A stretch of 6,263 nt of DNA from Oscillospiraceae bacterium (lineage in GTDB: Bacteria; Bacillota; Clostridia; Oscillospirales; Ruminococcaceae), in contig JAAWBP010000148.1 of assembly GCA_022792755.1 (NCBI GenBank), forward strand, positions 1 to 6,263, read 5' to 3'. Made by a program: the position numbers and the translations under genes. This document shows, piece by piece, positions 1 to 4,519 of the stretch. Within the stretch, counting starts at the first letter, position 1. Each line of letters begins with the position of its first letter. The notes beneath the pieces are model-generated. The model was not told the origin of the DNA, made no database searches, and worked only from the letters and a program-made list of their open reading frames with translations.

Positions 1-165
1 CGGGAAGAGGGCCGGGAAACCACCCTGGAGGAAGCCGTGGCCGAGGCCGCCCGGTTGGTAGAAGAAGGGGAGCGCCCGGCTGAGGCGGCAAAGCGGGCTG
101 CGAAGGGCGCTCCCTTTAAAAAGAGCGAAATCTATGCAGAGCTGATAAAAGGACAAGCCGAGTGA
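1..165 (+). CDS. rsmI: 16S rRNA 2'-O-methyltransferase RsmI, C-terminal fragment (5' end outside window)
   Basis: The frame is open from base 1 and ends at TGA 163-165, giving the last 54 residues. The translation has the helical C-terminal tail typical of clostridial RsmI: an acidic/Ala-rich stretch (TLEEAVAEAARLVEEGE), then a basic segment with AAKRAAKGAPF, then KKSEIYAELIKGQ at the end. In the family this small tail domain follows the SAM-dependent tetrapyrrole-methylase fold, which methylates the 2'-OH of C1402 of 16S rRNA in the decoding centre, together with RsmH. The catalytic domain lies left of the window, so the call rests only on the tail. No further gene overlaps it and the next CDS starts about 350 bp downstream. 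Family identity is recalled from typical tails, not searched. Confidence 0.75.
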   Translation, partial: REEGRETTLEEAVAEAARLVEEGERPAEAAKRAAKGAPFKKSEIYAELIKGQAE

Positions 166-176
166 TCCCGTGCGGA

Positions 177-230
177 GTGCCTGGGCACAGGCTCGCAGGG
201 GCTCCCTGCGCCGCGCCGGATGGCCCCGGC
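177..230. repeat. Cluster of three small hairpins after rsmI
   Basis: Three inverted repeats follow each other: GTGCC/GGCAC (177-181/184-188, very short loop), CGCAGGG/CCCTGCG with loop GCT (194-200/204-210), and GCCGG/CCGGC (215-219/226-230). The middle one is perfect over 7 bp. None is followed by a T-tract, so they are not typical intrinsic terminators; they may protect or end the rsmI transcript by another route. The rest of the gap (231-338) holds only a direct repeat ACGTTGGT at 286-293 and 324-331, with no gene that I can support. Confidence 0.4.
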
Positions 231-338
231 TGGACGATCGCGATTCCTAAGTGACATCGATTTATAAGTCCGTAACCCGCGAGGCACGTTGGTTCGCAAA
301 TGTATCCCGCAAAAAACGGCACAACGTTGGTGTGTAAA

Positions 339-367
339 CTGTCAGCAGGGGTACCTTGCCCTATAAT
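339..367 (+). promoter_or_regulatory. Predicted sigma-A promoter for the AraC-family regulator
   Basis: A perfect -10 hexamer TATAAT lies at 362-367. With a 17-bp spacer the -35 position is CTGTCA (339-344), 4 of 6 matches to TTGACA. Transcription would begin near 374, leaving a leader of about 140 nt before the ATG at 514. The direct repeat ACGTTGGT (286-293 and 324-331) sits just upstream, where an activator could bind, but no known operator is recognised. Confidence 0.55.
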
Positions 368-445
368 TTGTAAAATGCACCTCGCAGGATAGTCATTTAA
401 AGATTGGTAAAACCTTGGGGTGCGAATTGGCCACCGGGGCCACCC

Positions 446-463
446 GGCGGCGGTTCGCCGCCC
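446..463 (+). other. GC-rich hairpin in the leader of the AraC-family gene
   Basis: GGCGGCG (446-452) and CGCCGCC (456-462) form a perfect inverted repeat; an alternative register gives GGCGG, TTCG loop, CCGCC (449-462). It falls within the predicted untranslated leader, about 50 nt before the start codon. Bases 450-463 (GCGGTTCGCCGCCC) recur exactly in the leader of the MFS gene in the same orientation relative to that gene. Function unknown; it could be an RNA structure, a protein-binding site or chance in GC-rich DNA. Confidence 0.4.
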
Positions 464-502
464 TGCACTTGTCAGCCGAAGGTATTTTGTTCTTGTATCA
501 AA

Positions 503-507
503 AGAGG
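503..507 (+). promoter_or_regulatory. Ribosome binding site fixing the AraC-family start
   Basis: AGAGG lies 6 nt before ATG 514. The longer reading with TTG at 415 has no Shine-Dalgarno sequence and would add 33 residues, partly encoded by the leader hairpin, that look nothing like an AraC N-terminus. This supports 514 as the start. Confidence 0.65.
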
Positions 508-513
508 CGTTCT

Positions 514-1434
514 ATGACCGAATATATTCTCGACCTGTCCAAATATCCTTCCGTCCTCTTGGCGGGGCATTCGGTCTGCCCGGAAGGATGGAGCTTGACC
601 GGCAGGGTGCTGGAGGAAACCGAAGTCATTGTGGTTTATGAGGGCTCCCTGCGATGCAGCGTCGGGGAGGAGGCCCATCTCCTACGGGAAGGGGAATCCT
701 GCCTGGTTCCAGCCGGCCTCCCAGTCAGCCAGTATGCGGACGGAGGCCCCTGCCGTTTCTTTTACGCCCACATCGACTGCCCGGTTTTTCCGGCCGGCCC
801 CACCGCCCGAAAAGAGGCGCCTTCAACTGATTCAAGCCGCCCTCGCCCCGACGGATTCTTTTTCCTCCCGCCTGTCATGCCGGAGGACGCCCTTCTCCGG
901 ATCGGCGTAAAGATGGATACCGGGCGGCATAAAGGCGAAATTTTCACCCTGTTCCAGCGGCTTTTGCTGGAGCGCAGCCGCCAGACTGTTTACAGCGCTC
1001 TGATGATCTCGCTGGAGCTTTCCCAGATCCTCGTCCTGCTGGGCCAGTGCTGGAGTGAAAAAAATGCGATCCCCCCTCAGCCGCCGGAGCGGCGGGAACA
1101 AAACCGCCTGGTGCAGGATGCGCTGCTCTACCTCCACAGCAATTACGCTTCCCCGGTTCGGATCAGCGAACTCGCCGAACAGCTCCAGATCTCCCAGCAG
1201 TATCTCGCCCGGCTCTTTAAGGCGGAGACTGGAACCACCCCGCTGCAATACCTCAACCGGCTGCGGATCGAAAAAGCAAAGGAAGCGATGCGGGAAAATG
1301 CGGTCAATATCAGTGAGGCTGCTATGGCCGCCGGATTTGACAGCCTCTATTATTTCAGCCGCCTTTTCAAGCAGCTGGAGGGGATGTCCCCTTCCGCTTA
1401 CCGGGCTTGGCTCAACTCCAAAAGCAACCAATAA
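514..1434 (+). CDS. AraC-family transcriptional regulator with N-terminal cupin-like domain
   Basis: A 306-residue cytoplasmic DNA-binding protein, normal length for the cupin-AraC type. Residues about 33-92 form the sensing domain with the beta-rich cupin pattern (GSLRCSVGEEAHLLREGESC, then VPAGLPVSQY and RFFYAHIDC). A Pro/Arg/Ser-rich linker covers about 93-120, and residues 139-185 are helical, as in dimerising linkers. The C-terminal AraC domain spans about 199-302: first helix-turn-helix ISELAEQLQISQQYLARLFK (217-236), linking helix with TPLQYLNRLRIEKAKEAM, second HTH from ISEAAMAAGFDSLYYFSRLF (266-285), then the family signature ending SPSAYRAW. Such proteins usually bind a sugar or other small ligand and activate carbohydrate genes. 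The ligand and targets cannot be read here. It has its own promoter and long leader. The 3' end is followed by a gap with no clear intrinsic terminator. No transporter or hydrolase gene is adjacent on the same strand; the MFS gene 1.5 kb away is a possible but unproven target. Confidence 0.93.
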   Translation: MTEYILDLSKYPSVLLAGHSVCPEGWSLTGRVLEETEVIVVYEGSLRCSVGEEAHLLREGESCLVPAGLPVSQYADGGPCRFFYAHIDCPVFPAGPTARKEAPSTDSSRPRPDGFFFLPPVMPEDALLRIGVKMDTGRHKGEIFTLFQRLLLERSRQTVYSALMISLELSQILVLLGQCWSEKNAIPPQPPERREQNRLVQDALLYLHSNYASPVRISELAEQLQISQQYLARLFKAETGTTPLQYLNRLRIEKAKEAMRENAVNISEAAMAAGFDSLYYFSRLFKQLEGMSPSAYRAWLNSKSNQ

Positions 1435-1502
1435 AGCTTTTCGTCTCACAGAGGATCCGAATCGATCAGTTCCTTCCGAAAAGGATCATGGAAGAGTGCA
1501 GC

Positions 1503-1531
1503 CGGAGGAAGGGCGGGCGGTTTCGCCTCCG
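1503..1531 (+). repeat. Inverted repeat between the AraC-family and PilZ genes
   Basis: CGGAGG (1503-1508) pairs with CCTCCG (1526-1531), and inside it GGCG/CGCC (1516-1519/1524-1527) can form a smaller hairpin. No T-run follows, so it is not a classic terminator. The segment GGCGGTTTCGCCTCC (1516-1530) loosely resembles the GGCGGTTCGCCGCC hairpin before the AraC-family gene. The remainder of 1435-1613 shows no supported gene. Confidence 0.3.
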
Positions 1532-1613
1532 ACGGACAAGGGTATTGGGCGGGTTGAAAAACAAAGGGGCTCTTTGCAATCGGCATATTTTTCTGAAGAT
1601 TTCGCGATGCCTC

Positions 1614-1642
1614 TTGCCTGATAGCCTATTTTTTAATATAAT
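1614..1642 (+). promoter_or_regulatory. Predicted sigma-A promoter for the PilZ gene
   Basis: TTGCCT (1614-1619, 4 of 6 to TTGACA), a spacer of exactly 17 bp, and a perfect TATAAT (1637-1642) inside an AT-rich patch that stands out from the GC-rich surroundings. The expected start near 1649 leaves a short leader of about 30 nt with the ribosome site GGGAGG at 1663-1668. It indicates the PilZ gene is expressed independently of the regulator upstream. Confidence 0.7.
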
Positions 1643-1679
1643 AAAACTATATGATGAAAATTGGGAGGCGCCTACATAT

Positions 1680-2327
1680 ATGGATCTGCTGAAAAACTGC
1701 CGCAAGGCGGAAATTTTGACGCCGGCGAACACACCGGTCTGCGAGGCGGGGGTCTTTCGCGATCTCGGGGGAAAGCTCCGGCTTTTGGTCCCTCAGACCT
1801 TTTCATATAAAGACCATCAATTTTTCATGGTCGTATTCTACGATTCGGTTTCCGGCCTGATCAACTGCCGCTGCACCCTTTCGGAGCCTTCGCCCGAGTC
1901 GGATGACCAGATTTCTCTTGTCTGCACGGTTTCGGAGGTGCTTCACCGGAACCAGCGCCGCCAGGACTTGAAGGTTCCGATTCAGGCGCCGGTGGAACTG
2001 ACCAACATCCGGATCCCGTCCGGCGGCGATATCCCGCCGGTTTCAAAAATCCCGGCCATTACCCGTGATCTCAGCGCCGGAGGAATCTATTTTACCTGTC
2101 AATATCCTCTGGCGGTCAACACATTGGTTCGCTTTCAGTTCCGTGAAACGGATAAACCCCTTTTGCTGGCGGCCAAGGTGCTGCGTTGGGAGGAGCTCAA
2201 GCCGGTGAAAGGCGTTCCCCAGTTCGGGCACGGCTGCCGGTTTGTTGAGATGGAGATGGACGCAGAATCGGAGCTGCGGAGCTTCATCTTCCGCAAAGAG
2301 AGACAGCTCCATCAAAACCGCCGTTGA
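1680..2327 (+). CDS. YcgR-like PilZ domain protein, predicted cyclic-di-GMP effector
   Basis: A 215-residue protein without signal peptide or membrane segment. Residues about 1-85 form a beta-rich N-terminal domain like the YcgR N-domain. The PilZ domain follows: the c-di-GMP-binding RxxxR motif is R90-N-Q-R-R94, and the D/NxSxxG motif is D130-L-S-A-G-G135, with GVPQFGHGCRFVEM (178-191) as its last strands. Both ligand-binding motifs are intact, so binding is expected. In Bacillota such two-domain proteins act as flagellar brakes or regulate surface and export functions in response to c-di-GMP; the partner here is unknown and no flagellar or GGDEF/EAL gene is in view. The start at ATG 1680 is chosen because GGGAGG (1663-1668) and a good promoter directly precede it; the frame stays open back to 1407, but that extension crosses the promoter and reads as non-coding. 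The gene stands alone, followed by a long hairpin. Confidence 0.88.
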   Translation: MDLLKNCRKAEILTPANTPVCEAGVFRDLGGKLRLLVPQTFSYKDHQFFMVVFYDSVSGLINCRCTLSEPSPESDDQISLVCTVSEVLHRNQRRQDLKVPIQAPVELTNIRIPSGGDIPPVSKIPAITRDLSAGGIYFTCQYPLAVNTLVRFQFRETDKPLLLAAKVLRWEELKPVKGVPQFGHGCRFVEMEMDAESELRSFIFRKERQLHQNRR

Positions 2328-2337
2328 ATCCGGTGGG

Positions 2338-2368
2338 CAAAGGAGGATCGTCCGCAACCGCTCCTTTG
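2338..2368 (+). repeat. Hairpin just after the PilZ stop codon
   Basis: CAAAGGAG (2338-2345) and CTCCTTTG (2361-2368) form a perfect 8-bp stem around a 15-nt loop, 10 nt after the PilZ stop. No T-tract follows. The left arm contains AAAGGAGG, which resembles a ribosome site, but there is no start codon at a suitable distance, so the hairpin reading is preferred. Confidence 0.4.
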
Positions 2369-2401
2369 GCCGAATCGGAGAAGGTTCTTGAATGAAATGC
2401 T

Positions 2402-2438
2402 GAAAGGGAGGCGCTTCGCTGTGAAGTGCCTCCCTTTC
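2402..2438 (+). terminator. Probable terminator of the PilZ gene
   Basis: A 16-bp stem with one G-T pair encloses the loop GCTGT: left arm 2402-2417, right arm 2423-2438, with the core AAAGGGAGGC/GCCTCCCTTT perfect. It is about 75 nt after the PilZ stop. The stem is strong, but the following bases (CTGGTTTGT) have only a poor T-tract, so termination may be partial or the structure may instead stabilise the 3' end. Confidence 0.55.
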
Positions 2439-2464
2439 CTGGTTTGTATCCCCAATCGAGGACG

Positions 2465-2495
2465 GACCGGCTGTCAGAATTGCGGCATGCCGGTC
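2465..2495. repeat. Inverted repeat upstream of the broken membrane-protein gene
   Basis: GACCGGC (2465-2471) and GCCGGTC (2489-2495) are perfect arms separated by 17 nt. No T-run follows. It could be an operator or a remnant of a leader structure for the reading frame starting at 2559. No convincing promoter is seen: TATATT at 2535-2540 is too close to the ribosome site to serve. Confidence 0.3.
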
Positions 2496-2558
2496 TCGTT
2501 GCCCCGGCGTATCGATCAAGCAGTCAATCGTCGGTATATTTAAGGGAGGTTATTCGTG

Positions 2559-2892
2559 ATGAATCAAAACGGTAAAAAATTAAACAGAGCCGCGGCTGTG
2601 ATTGCAAAAATCATGGAGGTACTCCACTGGGTTGCGTCGGAGTCATGTCCGTAAGCTTTATTGTGTATTGGATCGATGACGCATTGCTGCGTTATTTTAT
2701 CTGCTTCGGCGACGGTGAATTCGGGGTTTCAGGGTGGCGAATGTGCAGATGCTGCGGGAAATCGGGATATTCTCCATTTCGATCCCCTTTGTCGTTGCCG
2801 CCGGCGGCCTCTTTCAAAAAGAAAGAGATAGAATCGGGGACAGAAAAAAAGCGGTACAGCCTATGGCTGTACCGCTTCTTTCTATATTTTGA
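2559..2892 (+). pseudogene. Degraded small membrane protein, DUF2975-like
   Basis: A strong ribosome site AAGGGAGG (2542-2549) precedes ATG 2559 (or GTG 2556). The first frame reads MNQNGKKLNRAAAVIAKIME, continues VLHW and stops at TAA 2652 after only 31 codons. From about 2630 a second frame continues the expected hydrophobic helix (GCVGVMSVSFIVYW) and an IDDALLRYF...GEFGVSG stretch to about 2733. From 2734 the third frame gives NVQMLREIGIFSISIPFVV, a segment I recall from clostridial small membrane proteins of the DUF2975 type, then loses similarity and ends at TGA 2890. The three pieces together look like one gene with a one-base loss in the GGG run at 2629-2631, a deletion that removed the middle helices, and a lost C-terminus. 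An intact member would have about 150-200 residues and four helices, of unknown function. The 3' end overlaps the shared terminator at 2844-2881. Pseudogene status is well supported by the frames; the family name is less certain. Confidence 0.6.
2844..2881 (-). terminator. Strong bidirectional intrinsic terminator, mainly for the MFS gene
   Basis: GCGGTACAGCC (2851-2861) and GGCTGTACCGC (2865-2875) form a perfect 11-bp stem with loop TAT, extended by two A-T pairs. On the - strand it is followed by seven T (A7 at 2844-2850), the classic form, about 30 nt beyond the MFS stop. On the + strand TTCTTTCTATATTTT follows, so it also works for transcripts coming from the left. It separates the two converging groups of genes. 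Confidence 0.9.
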
Positions 2893-2911
2893 TGCCGTTT
2901 TATAGGCCGGC

Positions 2912-4180
2912 CTATTCGCTGAGCGCTTCCACCTCGGCTTGAAGCTCCTCTTCGTCCACCGGGGCTTCCCCGTGGCGGACGAAGACCATGCAGAGGATGG
3001 CGCAGAGGATTCCAACCGGGGAGTAGATAAAGAGGTTGGAATAATTTTGAGTGAGGTCTTGGATCAGCCCGAAGAGGAGCGGGCTCGCAATCGAAGCGGC
3101 CTGGGAGAAGAAGTAATAGTACCCCGTGTACTTCCCGATCCGGCTGCTTTTTGCGATCTCCACCACCATGGGGAGGGAGTTGATGTTGACCAACCCCCAG
3201 AAAAAGCCTGCCACCACAAGGCAGCAGCGGATCACCCAGAGATCCCGCAGAAAATAGGCGGCGGAAAGGAGGAGCGCCAGCCCGACCAGTCCGGTCATGA
3301 TAGTCTTTTTCCGCCCGAATTTCGTGCCGATGATGCCGGCGGGGAGGGCGGAGACGACAAAAGAGACGGCAAAAAAGGCCAGCGTCACCATCGCATCGCC
3401 CGCTTCCAAGCCCAGGACATTCGAGGCGTAGAGGGTGAAATAGGTTTCAATCGAATTGATGGAGACGAACCAGAAAAAAATGGCCAAGAGGATTAAAAAC
3501 AGGCTGAGGTTGGCACCCCGCGCACCCTCTTTGGAGGATGCTGCGCCACCGGACGGCTCGGCTTTCTCCGGCGTTTCATAGGCTTCGGGCGGGAGGGGCG
3601 GCTCTTTGACGAGGAACATCATGGTCAGCCAGGCAGCCAGCATGATGAGCCCCGAAAAAAAGAAGGGGAGCGGCATCCCGCCGAGGTCAAAGAGCAGACC
3701 GCCCAGGACGAAGGCCAGGATGCTCCCGATCCCTCCCATAAGATTGATAACGCCGTTTGCGCGGGAGCGCAGGCGGGGCGGGGTGGCGTCCGGCATCAGG
3801 GCGATGGCAGGTGTGCGCCAGATGCTCATCGTAAAGTTGAAGAGGATCACCGCGGCCATGATCGACCAGACGGCATCACAGAAAGGGATCAAAACAAAGA
3901 AAACGACGGACAGCGGGATGCCCACCAGGAGATAGGGCATCCGTCGGCCCCGCTTGCTGCGGGTTCGGTCGCTCAGGGATCCGAACAGGGGCTGGAGCAG
4001 CACGGCAAAGATGTTGTCAATCGACATCACCAAGCCGATCACGGTGGCGGAGGAGATGAATTTTTCGAGCATCAGCGGGACGTTTGCGTTGTACATCGAC
4101 CAGGCGATCGAGACCGCAAAGAAGCCGAATCCAATCAAAATCGTTTTTGGGTAGTCGAGTTTTTCCAGATGTTGTTTCAT
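2912..4180 (-). CDS. MFS transporter, SLC45/GPH-like sugar porter
   Basis: A 422-residue inner-membrane protein with about 12 hydrophobic segments: six in residues 14-191, then a soluble, charged Pro/Ala/Gly-rich loop (about 192-226), then six in 228-402, and an acidic tail. The loop between helices 2 and 3 carries the MFS motif A variant GSLSDRTRSKRGRRMPYL (67-84). Its SDRxRSxxGRRxPY form is characteristic of sucrose/SLC45 and related glycoside-cation symporters. WRTPAIALMPD (121-131) is another conserved element of this group. Uptake of a sugar or glycoside driven by H+ or Na+ is therefore likely; the substrate cannot be named. ATG 4180 is preferred: the frame also offers TTG at 4201, adding seven residues, but neither has a strong ribosome site (only a weak CAGAG precedes ATG). 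No hydrolase or kinase gene is adjacent. It is probably a single-gene transcript, ending at the terminator 2844-2881 and separated from the kinase gene upstream by 339 bp. Confidence 0.9.
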   Translation of the reverse strand: MKQHLEKLDYPKTILIGFGFFAVSIAWSMYNANVPLMLEKFISSATVIGLVMSIDNIFAVLLQPLFGSLSDRTRSKRGRRMPYLLVGIPLSVVFFVLIPFCDAVWSIMAAVILFNFTMSIWRTPAIALMPDATPPRLRSRANGVINLMGGIGSILAFVLGGLLFDLGGMPLPFFFSGLIMLAAWLTMMFLVKEPPLPPEAYETPEKAEPSGGAASSKEGARGANLSLFLILLAIFFWFVSINSIETYFTLYASNVLGLEAGDAMVTLAFFAVSFVVSALPAGIIGTKFGRKKTIMTGLVGLALLLSAAYFLRDLWVIRCCLVVAGFFWGLVNINSLPMVVEIAKSSRIGKYTGYYYFFSQAASIASPLLFGLIQDLTQNYSNLFIYSPVGILCAILCMVFVRHGEAPVDEEELQAEVEALSE

Positions 4181-4264
4181 GTTTGCTGCTCTGTGATACA
4201 AACGGCATAACAGCCCAGAGGCGAGTCTTTTCCGCTTGTATCTTCCCTTTCTTTGAATTTAGCG

Positions 4265-4278
4265 GGGCGGCGAACCGC
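4265..4278 (-). other. 14-base element shared with the AraC-family leader
   Basis: Read on the - strand this is GCGGTTCGCCGCCC, identical to 450-463 on the + strand. It can fold as GCGG, loop TTCG, CCGC. It lies about 85 nt before the MFS start codon, within the predicted leader. Identity and orientation are seen directly; any regulatory role is inference. Confidence 0.4.
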
Positions 4279-4320
4279 GCTGTATATTTATTTCAGACCA
4301 GGCGGCCAGAAGAGACGGCT

Positions 4321-4326
4321 ATTATA
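4321..4326 (-). promoter_or_regulatory. Possible -10 element of the MFS gene promoter
   Basis: On the - strand the hexamer reads TATAAT, perfect, within an AT-rich stretch (4319-4343) in otherwise GC-rich DNA. No good -35 lies at 16-18 bp spacing (CCTTCG at 17), so an activator may be needed, or this is not the promoter. If used, transcription starts near 4314. Confidence 0.4.
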
Positions 4327-4422
4327 AGTTTATCATATTCTAACGAAGGAAATCACTATGATCCTTGTAAAGTTTCTGAAAAGAATTCGGCGGCGGGTGG
4401 AGTTTCCCTCGGCTGGAGATGC

Positions 4423-4451
4423 AAAAGCGGGAGATAGTACCCCATCTCCCG
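4423..4451 (-). terminator. Probable terminator of the hybrid kinase gene
   Basis: CGGGAGAT (4428-4435) and ATCTCCCG (4444-4451) form a perfect 8-bp stem with an 8-nt loop. On the - strand it is followed by GCTTTTGC, a short T-run. It lies about 70 nt past the kinase stop codon. The T-run is short, so efficiency is uncertain. Confidence 0.6.
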
Positions 4452-4519
4452 TCCTTCTGCGTTGTTTATCGTCCTGCCTCCCGGCCTGCCATTTAGCCTT
4501 CCGGCGGGATAATCGCGTG

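Larger units (their letters stand above)
4181..4519 (-). other. Intergenic region between the kinase and MFS genes
   Basis: This 339-bp gap holds, in the order of transcription, the end of the kinase transcript with its probable terminator (4423-4451), an AT-rich patch with a possible -10 (4321-4337), the GC-rich hairpin element (4265-4278), and a leader of about 130 nt to the MFS start. An SD-like AAGGGAAG (near 4240-4250 on the - strand) has no start codon behind it. No RNA gene or known riboswitch is recognised. Confidence 0.5.

Noticed and set aside
469..498. Second possible promoter TTGTCA ... TTGTAT directly before the AraC-family gene
   Set aside because: The -10 matches only 3 of 6 bases and transcription would start inside the ribosome site.
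415..513. N-terminal extension of the AraC-family protein from TTG 415
   Set aside because: No ribosome site, the segment covers the GC-rich leader hairpin, and the added residues do not resemble an AraC N-terminus; ATG 514 has a well-placed AGAGG.
832..1449. 205-codon open frame on the - strand opposite the AraC-family gene
   Set aside because: It is antisense to a clear AraC domain; long shadow frames are expected in GC-rich coding DNA, and its translation shows no domain.
1407..1679. Upstream extension of the PilZ reading frame
   Set aside because: It overlaps the end of the AraC-family gene and the predicted promoter at 1614-1642, and the residues are basic and low in pattern; ATG 1680 has GGGAGG upstream.
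2905..2912. 8-base palindrome GGCCGGCC at the end of the MFS gene
   Set aside because: A short palindrome like this is expected by chance in GC-rich DNA, and nothing around it suggests a site-specific element.
2939..3935. Open frames on the + strand opposite the MFS gene (185 and 109 codons)
   Set aside because: Compositionally they are mirror frames of a membrane protein (Asp/Glu/Arg/Gly-rich) and have no ribosome site or domain.
4479..4509. TCCCG/CGGGA inverted repeat between the kinase stop and its terminator
   Set aside because: Only 5 bp pair before a mismatch and there is no T-run; the stem at 4428-4451 is a better terminator candidate.
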